Source of the DNA: Muricea muricata
Lineage: Eukaryota; Cnidaria; Anthozoa; Malacalcyonacea; Plexauridae
Direction of reading: 5' to 3'
Length of the DNA: 64,000 nt
Assembly: GCA_963855995.1 (NCBI GenBank)
Contig: OY979718.1
Location: 35,355,059 to 35,419,058 of the forward strand
The translations under genes and the position numbers were made by a program. The first letter of the stretch is position 1. Every line of letters begins with the position of its first letter. Of the stretch, positions 1 through 10,833 are shown piece by piece. The notes below the pieces were generated by a model. It was not told the origin of the DNA and made no database searches. It saw nothing but the letters and a program-made list of their open reading frames with translations.

Positions 1-2003
1 ATTTTATGCATAATTTGCATACAACTTCCAAGAGACATTTATTTATAATTAAAATTAGAACTTTTCTCAAGAAAAAACAGTTCTTACAAAAAAATTTAAG
101 TTTGCATGCCGTTTTGAAGGACTTAAACTCGAGCAAAATGCTTGAAATTTCGAACAGCAATGAAGCACCTAACGAAACACCTGACAAACTTTCTACGTAC
201 CAACTCAAATTTCAAATTACGTACTTTTAAGCGTTCCAATTTCGTGTGTTCGAATATACGCCCTAGTGGGTTGTCTGTACTAATAAAAAATTCCTACTTT
301 AAGCCGCTTCCAAACCGCCTATAAGCCGCTTATATCACCATCATAATTTCAACGGGTTTATCAGAGCCCTGTATTTTGCCTTTGGTGAATTTTTTTAAAA
401 GGCGTTATCTCTTTAGGCATAGCACATCCATGTGGATGTTAGGCATTAATTTTTGTAAAATATATATCTTTTTTAATGATTAATTCTGAAATCCTAATTT
501 TGGTTGTTTCGTTTCATAAAAGGAATTTTCGCAATATTTAAGAGCATTTTACGTCTTATTTAATCCCGGGTAACCGGGAGCATATAATCAGCCTCTAAAT
601 CCGCCCAAGCCTTATAATTATTACACCACTGGGTGTATAAAATACGGTTATTAGCATTCTTGAACAATTATATTTCAGAACCATCCTCAAGGATATGAAA
701 AACTAGATTCATATAAATCTAATTTTATAATAAGATTAATATGAATCTTGAACAATTAGCCAAATTAAAACAAAGATGGTCTGTCGAAATACAAAGAAAA
801 CGAAGGCAAGTACGAAGAAAAACAAATAGCACTGTTGAAAAATTGGAAAATTTATCCACGTAATCTTGCAATCCTGGTATAGAAAACGAGATCTACAGAA
901 ATCAACCATATTACAATTTTAATTCTTTTTTTAATTTCACGTATGGCGAACCGTGGTGTGGGAAAAATGGATATACAGAGTGTGAAATAAAGGTAATCAA
1001 AAATATTTATGCTTAATCTACAGAAATTATTCTTTCACAGTCAAAACTACTGGGCTTTTGATTGTCAACATGCTTGTGGAATTTGAAGAAAAATTGAGCA
1101 AATACGAATCAAATAAAAAAACCGAACGAAATCGCATATTTGAACCTCTGAGCACTGTTAAGGCAGCGAACAAGAAAAGAAAATTGATTAAGACAATGAT
1201 TACCTGTATTCAGTGGAATATAGACTACAGAGAGAAAAGTCAAACAACAACCGGACCGTAGGGCCAAATGCATGGGCGCCAAACGTTTTGGAAGTTTGAT
1301 CATTGTCTACACGACTAATTAGAATATGATCACACCCACGTGAAATAATGACAGTTAGCGAACAATCAGTATTGTTCTCTTAGTTTTTAAATACTTGAGT
1401 ATTTTTTAAAAGTTTGATCATATAGCAATGTTATGCATTGTGGCATTGTTGGGCGGAACATCACATTATAATAATCAAATTGAAACTCTCGATGACGAAT
1501 ATTCTTCACTCGCTCACAGTTTTGAACGATGACCGTGATAGAGGTAAATTTTTGCCTGACAAGATCTATTTTGGAAACTACTCTCACAATTCACCGTAGC
1601 AAAAAAGATGGCGGCATGTCGATTTTACCAGAATGCATTGTGGGTATCAAGTAAGAATAGCTGGGAAAAGATGATAAGAAGTAAAGCTAATTATTGAAAT
1701 TCTAACACAAATGTGAAAATAACCTATTGTCTTTTATGAAAGACGTTTAATTAACCTGGTCCTCACTAGCAATATTAAGCACATGCACCAGCTTAAACAA
1801 AACACGAAACATAAAAATGCAGTGAAATGTGCGACATATAAGACTAGCATGGAGCAAAAGGAAGTTGAAAAGAAAATTCTTTCAGCTGTGTTTTCGTAAA
1901 CCTCTGAAGAAAAATCATACAACATAACAAAGGTTATGTTGCTTATGTTTATGTCACTAGTAAAGACCTGGCTTTAAGGCAAAACATTGACGCACCTTGC
2001 ATA
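1..2003. other. Gene-free AT-rich stretch, nothing recognised
   Basis: I see no recognisable gene or transposon here. The longest coding-like stretches are a 40-codon lysine/arginine-rich ORF at 741-863 and a 67-codon ORF at 1058-1261; neither resembles a family I know and neither has convincing splice context. Around 1605-1650 the plus strand carries AAGATGGCGGC (a YY1-like motif) and, 20-odd bases later, GCATTGTGGGT. Such motifs occur at animal core promoters, but no adjacent first exon could be found. Confidence 0.4.
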
Positions 2004-2005
2004 TA

Positions 2006-2463
2006 CAGGGTGTCCCAAAAAAACCCAAAAACTATTGAAAATGATCTGTTGTTAGAATTTCAATGCCTAGCACTAAATTGAACCCACGAGTGGATAAACT
2101 ATTGACATAACCGTCATAATTAATATTAATACTCAGTGTTAACCATTTTTATGCGAGACAATTTTATGCATGGGTTATGTTAGTCTATTCAATTTTGTTT
2201 TTATCAATATTACCTACAGGTATAAGTTGTTTCAGTCGGGAAAATGACGACATCAAACAAACTAACAAGATAGTATTGTTTTCATTTTTTCTAAGCCTGA
2301 TTTTCTTTTAGAGTTTAGAGAAAACAATTTACAAATGTAAATTCCCATGAGCAAAACAAACGTACTTTACAACAATATTTTAATTTTTTAACAAGTGCTA
2401 GAGCATTCAAATGTTAACAATAGGTGATTTCAATAGTTTTTGGGGATTTTTTGGGACACCCTG
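2006..2463. mobile_element. MITE with mariner-like ends (TA target site)
   Basis: A 458-bp element with terminal inverted repeats of about 35 bp that begin CAGGGTGTCCCAAAAAA at both ends. TA dinucleotides flank it at 2004-2005 and 2464-2465. It holds no transposase ORF, so it is non-autonomous. TA duplication and CAGGGTGTCCC ends are typical of Tc1/mariner-type MITEs; the family call is inference. Just outside the right end (about 2498-2535) is an inverted match to an internal segment of the element (about 2058-2085), which suggests a fragment of another copy. Confidence 0.8.
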
Positions 2464-2952
2464 TATAACATTTTGTCAGTAATTTATGCACTTGTGAGCT
2501 TAACTTAGTGCTAGGCATTGAAATTCAATAGTTTGCGCTTTTGCGGGTACACTAAATATGTACAGAAATTTCTATAACACACTGTATGCTTCTTAATCAA
2601 GAAATGGCGATCAAGAATATAATGACCTGCACTTTTCTACAAAGCTCTATAGATCCTCGGTGCTCAGACATGCAAGAGCAACGCTAGCTTGCCAACACAA
2701 ACGTAGAGAGGAGAATAAGAAGTAACTCACTTCCAATGTTTAATACTTTGAATGGCTTGGAGGTAAGGCAGTAATAATGTGGACGTTTGGAGGTTGGTCG
2801 GATTAGGAAATTTCATATAGTTACCGGCAGAAATTAACGATTTTCAAGTACACTAGACATGGCTATAGAGGCATGCATGTCGAGTTTCAATCGATACACG
2901 CTCAAACGCGTCCTAATAAATCCAAAATATCGCTGCATTCAGTTTCTTATTA

Positions 2953-3530
2953 GGGCCTGTACACATGGGAAGACGTTATCTCGGTTAGCGAGAAAATATT
3001 TCGACTCACCAAATAATTTTGTTCTGCTCATATGGGAAAAGTTATCCCTTTTAGTGGGTAAAGTTTCTAGCTGTGCCTGTGACGTGTATACTGTGTACAT
3101 TTGCTGCATCGAAGTCTAAACCTTTGAATTCCATCTCGATTTTGTATGCCTGCAAAAAATCTATCATGCAACTGTTCGACCATCTCATCACTCCATCGGA
3201 AATTTTTCTTTTTTTACTCTGCATCTCTTCTTCTTGCATGCCTCGTCCAGTTTCGTGCAGTTTCTACGTCCGCCATTTTGTAGTCAACAGAAAAGTTGCT
3301 GACACGTCAGGAAGTTTTCCCGTTAAGCGGGAAAGTATTGGACAAGTTGCGTTCATATGGGCCAAATATTTTCCCGTCTACCGAGATTTCGCCTGTCAAC
3401 AAGCTTTTCGTCTCATATAAACGCAAGGTAACTTTTCATACTATTTCGTAAGAAGGCGAGATCTCACTTGTAAGCTTGTCGAAATGTTTTCTCGCTAACC
3501 GGGAAAACTTCTTCCCATATGAACAGGCCC
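2953..3530. mobile_element. PIF/Harbinger-like MITE (TTA target site)
   Basis: A 578-bp element whose ends form an inverted repeat of more than 45 bp starting GGGCCTG (left) and ending CAGGCCC (right). TTA trinucleotides flank both sides (2950-2952 and 3531-3533), the target duplication known for PIF/Harbinger transposons. A minus-strand ORF inside (3239-3051, 62 aa) has a basic stretch followed by RWSNSCMIDFLQAYK, which looks like a degraded Myb/SANT-like helix. Harbinger elements encode a Myb-like protein, so this may be a deletion derivative rather than an unrelated MITE. Confidence 0.8.
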
Positions 3531-3533
3531 TTA

Positions 3534-6059
3534 GTATGCAAGGAAGCACTTACCGTACCCCAATTCACGCATGCATAAATCATTTGACCTATTCTCTTTC
3601 CAAACCTGTCACTGTGCAGAAATCACGTTATTATCTAGGAGAGTTTTTTCCCCAAACTTTGTTCGTCAAAGGAAAGACGGAACAATCTGGATTATTTTGA
3701 ATTTGCACCGCCATTTTAAGGCATTTGAGATGCCTTAACGTAAGCTTAATGATATAGTTTACTGCTCTATGCATGCATGCATATTAGTAAAGATGTTTTA
3801 TTATTCCCTTCTAATTGCGCAAGCCCCTATCAAAATTATTTTAATTTCAGTGGGAAAATAGGGGGGGGGGGGTGTTTATTACATGAATCCAGACTGAGTT
3901 TCAATCTTCCTGATCGAACCCATTCCGTCTTTATCGAATTATAGAAGATTGAATGATATCTGAGTTAGAGTAGAATTGAGTTCATTCCATTTCTCACTCC
4001 CCGCGGAATAAGAATAAAATGTCTTTCCTTAATTATGTAAACGTGGATATTGACGACGTTCTGGAATTACACTCGGAATGAAATTGATATTTATTATTGT
4101 TAGCTTACTGCAAAATTAAGATTGTTAGCTACAAGGGGAGTCTCATTCACGTACTTGAATGTATAAGCACTAAAATCATCGTAAAAATAAGAGAGTCCTG
4201 ACTCTGAAAGCAGCTCCAATCCGGAGTGAAATTTTTATATGCCACAATATCTTAATCCTCAATTCAATCTCTTTTTTAATTAAGTGGTGGAAAAGAAATA
4301 GTTTTTTGTGTTTTGTAAATAAATGAATTTTAATTATTTGGTGATGTTGATGTTGATTGTTTCTTGGGCGTACATAGCGACGACGAAGAGTCGAAGACAG
4401 TCATATTTTGTTGCATCTAAGCATTGCATACCTGTCTTTGTCGTTTGTCTTCGTATCGCAAAAAATTTAAATTGAACAGAGTCTTACCTAATAATATTGC
4501 AATACCAAACTAAACAAGTAAACATCAATCTAGCGAGATATAAATTCAAAAGACATGCATTTAAAATGAGAGTTCATTCAAACTTCGTTCAACCAGGACG
4601 AACTTTCACAAAATTTTCGTTCTCAACGAAGGTAAAGCAACGAAGACCTTTTACAAACGCAGAGAGCCAAAAGTAGTTATTAACAGAAGTAAGCGTAGAC
4701 ATGCATCTAAAAAATACAAAAATGTGAAGTGTGTTTTCGTCTTCGTACTTCGTAGTTATTGATATTATTACACGACGAGAGCAAAAGACCGATCGCAGGT
4801 TTTATCAAGCGCTAGAATGATAGGATATCAAGGATAGTTAGAGATAAATGTAGGCAAATTGCAGTAAAGTTTTGTTGATATTTATGAGCATTTTAGGGCG
4901 TACTTTTGCAATATCCTTGCTCATATTTGTGTTGTTTTTGAATGTGTTTTCTTTATGTTTGAAAAAGAAAACTTTGACGCTTGCTTTATGTGTGTGTCTG
5001 TTTCAAAAGATTGCCCAGCAAGCTATTGCCATACATTAGCTACGACTGAATTTGCTAGCTACGTGAAGTTATTGTGGCCAGCTGTATTTATTTTCTGAAA
5101 ATGCATACAGTACATTATGTAGAAGTTTATTATGCAAATCAGATCCTTTAATTAATTAGTCGGCATATGTTACGAACGTAATATATTTAAATATCACAAC
5201 AAAGATTTTTTTATTTTTGCACGAGACACATCCTTTTCATATTTTCATGCTCTTTAAAACCTGACCGCAGTCTAAATGACTGTCTCGTGTTATATTGTTT
5301 TGCAAGCACCTTGAGTGCATAGAAATCACGATGTACTTGTCATGACACTTTAAAATAACCGCAAAATATTAATGCAGCCGGAGATGCTCAAGCTTGTCGC
5401 TTATGGTCGGTTAACTCTGTCGCTACTCGTGTCGCTAATCGCTTTTCAGAATCAGTTTCTCTTCATTAAAACAATTTGATTTTTAGCAATCGTTAAATTT
5501 CTAGTTCTTCGATGTTATATCATTAAAGGATTTATATTCTGCTTTTTTTTCAAAAACGGAAGAAAATTTCGATAATAACTTCAATTCAAGTAAGAATCAG
5601 GTAAAATAATGAAAGATTCGTAAAGCATTGCTGGGCTATATAATATTACATTTTATCGCGATGTTCAGTCCAGAAAGAATTAAACCCGCATTACGATGTG
5701 ACCAGTGGCATAAGAAACTCGATAAATGTGGGGGGGGGGTATGATCAAAACAATCGATTATAAAAGAATTGTATGAATAATTGCATGACGCTTATTATAT
5801 ATGCCCCCCCGAGTATCGAGGTAGCTATGCTGGGTGTGATAGGGTATCAAGAGAAGATAATCTGGTCGTAAATAAACGATAACGTTCCAGTTACTTTAAA
5901 GCGCATGTTTAGCGAGTTTATCGGAAACAGATTTTCTAGGGAAAGAGATAGATTTTTTGACTGGGATAAAAAAATTCGTTCAAGTTTCTTTTAGAATCAG
6001 CATGCCATATTTCATGTTTTAGGTGTACTCTGCTATCATTGTATCATTATTCTTTTTAT
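3534..6059. other. Gene-free stretch between MITE and LTR element
   Basis: No gene is recognisable. The stretch is AT-rich and has G homopolymers near 3860 and 5730. ACGAAG-rich segments occur near 4375-4460 and 4615-4760 in partly inverted orientation, and may be an old foldback element. Every ORF is short and without family resemblance. Confidence 0.4.
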
Positions 6060-6258
6060 TGTTACCCGAACTACATATCAGAGTAATTCACTATACAAAT
6101 GACATTGGGTTTTCTTTATTCAACACTTTTCTCGTATTTTTATTACCAAAGAAACGTTAGCGCCACCATTTTAACTCGCGCCTTTTTTTGGTGATATACT
6201 TTATGTATAACCATTATTACGGTTCGTCAACAACTCAATACTTTATGTAACACTAACA
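6060..6258 (-). repeat. 3' LTR of the gypsy element
   Basis: A 199-bp LTR with TG...CA ends (TGTTACCCGAAC at one end, CTAACA at the other on the plus strand). Its first roughly 145 bp match 12231-12370 almost base for base. A pyrimidine run on the plus strand follows directly at 6259, as expected for the polypurine tract beside a 3' LTR. Confidence 0.85.
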
Positions 6259-6270
6259 CTCTCCCCTTCT
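6259..6270 (-). other. Polypurine tract of the gypsy element
   Basis: On the minus strand this reads AGAAGGGGAGAG and ends exactly at the 3' LTR boundary. This is where plus-strand DNA synthesis is primed in LTR retrotransposons. Confidence 0.75.
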
Positions 6271-6311
6271 ATTTTAAGATGGTGTCTATCTAATCATAGT
6301 TAATACAGTAG

Positions 6312-6614
6312 ATGGTTTGGAAACTCTTTAGAATAACAATATAACTCATTATCTATGTTGGTCAACATTTATTCAAAAATATGGTTCTTCATCGTCACGT
6401 GTGTATTGTGTTTTCGCCAAATCCACCAATCGGAATTCTTAAATTACCCTATTGTTCAAGTCGCGGATGGCTAAATTTCCTAAAACGTTGCTATTGGTTA
6501 GTTAGGTGAAAATACAATACGCACGTGACGACGAAGGACTTCATTCCTGTATAAATCAGAACAAAAACATATATAATGACTTACATTGTTGTTCTAATTA
6601 GTTTCCAAACCATC
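6312..6614. mobile_element. MITE inside the gypsy 3' region
   Basis: A 303-bp element with TA at both flanks (6310-6311 and 6615-6616). Its roughly 30-bp terminal inverted repeats begin GATGGTTTGGAAACT, and inner inverted segments carry GTCACGTG and an A/T-rich stretch. It has no coding capacity and inserted between the integrase tail and the 3' LTR. Confidence 0.75.
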
Positions 6615-6873
6615 TAGCTCTATTAACTTTGATCTAATTCAAATTTAAGTTCCGTATATGACAGTCCGTGGGTTGCGCAAGTCCACAGATCTACCATGAA
6701 AATTCTCACTTGTTTCTGCTGCAGCCTTTTATTCCATCATCCTCCACATCTTGGGGTGTGTCTGGCGAATAACCTCACCAGACCTAGTCACAGTCCTACA
6801 GTCTTGTAGTTTAACAAGCCAACGTCAATTGCCTTTTTTTCTTTTTTCCCGTCAACATTAACATAAATAAATT

Positions 6874-8075
6874 TTAACACTTGAATGTTTTCAATAAGGC
6901 ATGTAAAAGGCATGGCTTTCCATAGGAGGGAAAGTTCATATACGGGTACATCATTTCACTCGGTTGAGGCCAATAAGATACAGGCGTGTATGGAAACCGC
7001 GGTTGAAAACGTTGTGCACACATTGTACATACAGCAGTGGATTGAACATAACAAGGTTGCCCTGGAACGTAGTATGCCAGTCGATCCGGAGGACGCCTTG
7101 AACGCTGGGGTCGACCACTTTGTTCAACTGGTGCTCCTGTTTCAGCCACGTTCTCGTCTGGTGCTCCTGCTTCAGCCATGTACTCGTTGGGTGGTGCGTT
7201 AACATTGCCATTCCTATCAACGTTATTATCTTCCAGTGTCTACTTCCTGCGTATTGTCAGCACTTTGTTCTCCCAGCTCATTCTCGCCGAAAGTTAAATT
7301 TTCACTGTTCAGCATTGCAGGCGTAAACGATAGTTCCTCTTCTTCTCCCTTCGACTCTGTAGACTCACCATCTCTTCATCCGTCTTTCTTATCTTTCCGT
7401 GTTATTCGTCGCTTACGAATTTGCTGTCTTTTTTTCTTCACTCTGGTCATCTTCATTTTTATCACAGAGATATTGGCATGGGAGTAGCATATTACGATGA
7501 TGTACTCGAGGTATTCCCAATCCCGACTCGCGTTTGACTTCGTAAACGGGCACATTTTCGCCTTTCTGCTGGGTAACAATGTTGATAACCTTTTCCCAAT
7601 ACGCTCTTATTTTCCCTGGGCCTCCAGTTTAAACTGGAGGCCTTGGAAAAATAAGAGTGTATTGGGTTCTCGTAGATTTCTCACTAATACGCGATCGCTA
7701 GTTTTCAATTGTATTGCTCTAGCTTTCTTGTCAAACTGACGTTTCCCCTTGGTGGATGTCTTGGTTGCTTTTTCTGATGCTAAAGGATGTGCATGCTTGT
7801 CCCAAAGCTCGCCAATTGTCAACGCAAGCCTCATGAGGTTGCTTTTGTTCTTTCAATGGACGTAAACCGAATAAGCGATCGAATGAGAGGGGAGGGTCTC
7901 TACCAAACAGCAAATAGAAGGGTGAATATCCTGTTGAGTCACATCTTGTACAATTGTAGGCGTATATTACTTTGTTTAGATAATCAAACCATCGCGACCT
8001 GTCTTGTTTCTGATATAGGATTGCTCCAAGGCCGTCGTTTGACGCATCCGTGTGAACGATATATGGTTTTGAGTA
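6874..8075 (-). pseudogene. Gypsy RNase H start fused to integrase remnant
   Basis: After the RT ORF ends at a TAG, the same minus-strand frame continues with an RNase H opening (YIVHTDASNDGLGAILYQ) and runs, with no spacer, into the late integrase core (DYLNKVIYAYN, then GYSPFYLLFGRDPP at about 7930-7880). Most of RNase H and the integrase DDE core with its zinc finger are therefore missing. Further on are an integrase C-terminal segment (DRVLVRNLRE, about 7690) and a proline/arginine-rich tail with RPPDRLAYYVPGQ (7179-6874). Frameshifts separate these blocks, and a 72-bp palindrome at 7595-7666 interrupts the frame after NLRE. Confidence 0.8.
7595..7666. repeat. 72-bp imperfect palindrome in integrase remnant
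   Basis: Two 36-base arms meet at 7630/7631 (CAGTTT|AAACTG) and match at 32 of 36 positions. One arm is the native coding sequence (the GKIRAYWE segment of the integrase tail); the other is an inverted copy of it, read in the sense frame as PNTLLFFQG. It therefore looks like a local inverted duplication rather than an inserted element. Confidence 0.8.
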
Positions 8076-9182
8076 CTAAGCATAAGCCATGACGGGTGGG
8101 CTTGTAAGATACCCAATTAAGATCTCTAATGATTCTTGTTGTTTTGGTGTCCAGTGAATCTTTGTGGACGACGGAAAATGACCACTTTTGCTGTTTGCTG
8201 TTCTTGTGCCATTTGTTGTGTTGAGAAGATCGTATAATGGCTTAGCAGTTCGAGCAAAGTTAGGAATATAACCGCGGTAATAACTTAGAAGTCCAACTAG
8301 GTGTCTTACCTCTCCAATGGTGTTCGTTTTACTATAATTCAACGATTTGACAGCGTCGATGCCTTTTGGATCCATTGTATAACCTTGCTTCGACACAATG
8401 CGTCCCAGTAAACAGATCTCATGTTTGAACAAATGACATTTTCTTGGATTTAACTTAATACCGTGCTCTCGTAAGCGTCGTAAAACTGTTCGAAGATGGT
8501 CAACATGTTCATTAAACGTTCGACTAAAAACAATTACGCCGTCATGATACGGTATTGCAATTTCGTCTCTCAAATCACCCAAACAGTGCTCCATGAATCT
8601 CTGGAAGCTAGCAGGTGCGTTCATAAAGCCGAAAGGGATACGGACCCACTCATAAAGTCCCCACGGAGTAATAAAAGCAGTTAGATGTTGACTTCCTTCC
8701 TCCATGACACCTTGATGGTACGCCTTTCCTTGGTCTAACACGCTGAACCAGGAATTTCCGCCTAAATTGTCGAAAGTCTCTTGCACTCGGGGAATGGGAT
8801 GACGGTGAGGTATTGTTCGGGGATTTAGTTCACGATAGTCTACACAAAGGCGCAACGTGCCGTGTTTCTTTCGTACACACACTACGGGGGACGAGTATGG
8901 TGAACGTGAATTTGCGATAAATTGTTTGTTTAACAGGTCCTCAATGTGGTGTTTAACCTCCTGATACAATGGTCTCGGAATCGAAGTGTAATTCTTTTGC
9001 ACAGGGCGAGAGTCCGAAATGTTGATATTTAACTGAAGGTTAGGGATATATCCAATATCATCGTCATCACATGAAAACGACTCGGATTCTACGAGGAGCG
9101 TTCCACGTGCACCGTTTCTTTGTTCCAAACATAACCCGCTAAGATCAACATTACGTATTACATGTTCATTCTTTCGTTCCAA
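8076..9182 (-). pseudogene. Ty3/gypsy reverse transcriptase, catalytically dead
   Basis: A 368-codon ORF with the RT landmarks in order: a [15 protein letters not shown] fingers motif, [21 protein letters not shown] (the first catalytic aspartate is in this motif), [16 protein letters not shown], and then the palm motif. This last should read YxDD but here reads YHDG, so the second metal-binding aspartate is gone. The thumb segment ([28 protein letters not shown]) is intact. In this family the protein copies the element RNA into DNA in the cytoplasm. The ORF is a segment of pol, so its methionine is not a true start. Confidence 0.92.
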
Positions 9183-9375
9183 TCTTGGCTCGGCTGTTTG
9201 TTTTTTCCTACATGGTTAACAGACATCTGAGGTGGACTTTCGCTGTGGTCACTTTCCATGTTTTGACGTTACTTTACCTCTAGTTGCGTAGCAGATTTAA
9301 CAAGTTGTAGTCGACCAAGTACTGTTCGATTTCGTAAGAGAATATCACGACTCGTGTTATGAACAGTTATTTGTA

Positions 9376-10028
9376 CTACCGCTTTTGTCCCTTTTTTCCT
9401 GATGTTAATGTTTTATGTAAATCTAACCCAGTCGATAGTTTGGTACTCTCGTCAGGCTCGAACAAAACCGGTAACGTCCGATCAATATAACCAGTCTTTA
9501 CACGGCAAGGCACACTCTTTTCACTATGCGCGGGTATCAAGATATTTTTTTTACTTGTTTTCACAACACCCAAGCAATCTGGTGTATCCTCTTGGATCAG
9601 TTCAACAAGATTATCCACTGAACTTTCACTACAGTTTACAAAGCTAGCTTTAATCGATGCATTGTTCTCTTGATATAATGGCACTCCAGGCACACAGTCA
9701 CTATTTACAATAACATTATATCCAACATTGGATTGTTCAACTCGTCTGACGTAATCAGAAATGGTACCAATATTTTGGTCTCTCTTCCAGCTGGAAGCAA
9801 CTTAAACTCCAACTCAGCCCTACCAGAGTATGGGATTGACGTTCCGTTAGCAGCGTTTACTTCTAAAGGACTGTCTATCAGTTCACTTATATCCCTTTTC
9901 TTTACATTAGGAAACTGTGACATCAAGAAATTGTTTGTCATTATGGACACCTGAGCGCCAGTGTCCCACAACACTTGGACTTGATGGCCATTCAAGAAAC
10001 AATTCATCACACACTTTTCAACCAACAA
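9376..10028 (-). pseudogene. Gypsy aspartic protease and PR-RT linker
   Basis: The 10028-9705 ORF carries VLWDTGAQVSIM, the DTGA catalytic motif of retroviral-type aspartic proteases, followed by a flap-like ANGTSIPYSGRAELEF. This enzyme cuts the element's own polyprotein. The 9693-9376 ORF is a linker leading towards the RT (CRVKTGYIDRTLPVLFEPDE). The two blocks are in different frames and are separated from each other and from the RT by frame breaks, so the copy cannot make a full polyprotein. Confidence 0.8.
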
Positions 10029-10570
10029 GACTTGCTATTTTTGCCATTTGTTTTGGCGTTAAATGGCTAACAAATTCTGCTTGGTCAACTCTCGATTGGA
10101 TCCTACGTTGTTTCTCTTCAGCCATCTTCTTCAAAGTACCATATAAATCTTTATGTCTTGGCCACTGTTCCTTTTGACACTTTCTTGAACAGTGGAAAGC
10201 AATTTTACCGTCTGAACATCGTTTCAATCCATCTGTTATTTTAATATTCTTATTACAATTGCTACACTGGTGGGATCTTGTTACGAGTTGGACTACTCGT
10301 GATCGCTCCTCAATAGTCTCTGCCCGTTTAAAGACGGTTTGGCAGATCGTTTGCGACATCCAGCTGCGAAGTGATTGTCGGCACCACAAATATAAAACAG
10401 TGTGTGCAGCTGTTTTGTCCACTCTCCTGACACGAAGCGCACAGTGGTTTTCTTTGCACTGTTCGATTTCTTTGTCGTGCGTCATCATTGGTCTTTGGCT
10501 CCTTTATTTCTGTGCGGAGTGACTCTACTTCCGACCTGATTTCCTTAATTGCTGCCATCACCTTCTCCAA
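10018..10570 (-). pseudogene. Gypsy nucleocapsid: CCHC knuckle plus MYND finger
   Basis: Upstream (10570-10352, minus) is a helical segment with heptad-like spacing, then a CX2CX4HX4C knuckle whose last three ligands lie in CGADNHFAAGC. A small indel near 10391 puts the first cysteine in another frame. Downstream (about 10275-10150) is a second zinc-binding block, CSNC...C...HCSRKCQ...WPRH, which matches the MYND pattern. Two MYND ligands are lost: the partner cysteine of the third CxxC half is G, and the final C is Y. In the family such fingers bind nucleic acid or protein partners; the MYND role here is unknown. Confidence 0.7.
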
Positions 10571-10590
10571 GTTGTCCTTCGTAGCACTAA

Positions 10591-10828
10591 CAGGGTGTTA
10601 GCTAGCCCATATAGTGTCCGTTTGACGGACTCTTCCCAATTGAAATAACTAAGAAACTTTCCCAATCAGAAGTGGGAAGTTTCTATTTCATAAGATGAAT
10701 GTGACTGTGTAATATTTTTGTTTACTTTTATCGTTATCTATATTATAAAGAAAATACTGTAAACAAAAACAACATTTTCCCAATTTACCAAAAACGGACT
10801 TAACTTTGGTTTTCCATTTAACACCCTG
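10591..10828. mobile_element. 238-bp MITE inserted in gypsy gag
   Basis: The ends are CAGGGTGTTA and its inverted match TTAACACCCTG. The flanks carry a perfect 5-bp duplication ACTAA (10586-10590 and 10829-10833). Removing the element and one duplication leaves the gag frame open across the joint (HVS followed by ATKDNLEK), which proves the element came after gag was last intact. A 5-bp target duplication does not fit hAT (8), Harbinger (3) or mariner (TA); the superfamily is not assigned. Confidence 0.85.
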
Positions 10829-10833
10829 ACTAA

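Noticed and set aside
4368..4765. Possible foldback of ACGAAG-rich segments
   Set aside because: The arms match too loosely to define ends, and there is no target duplication.
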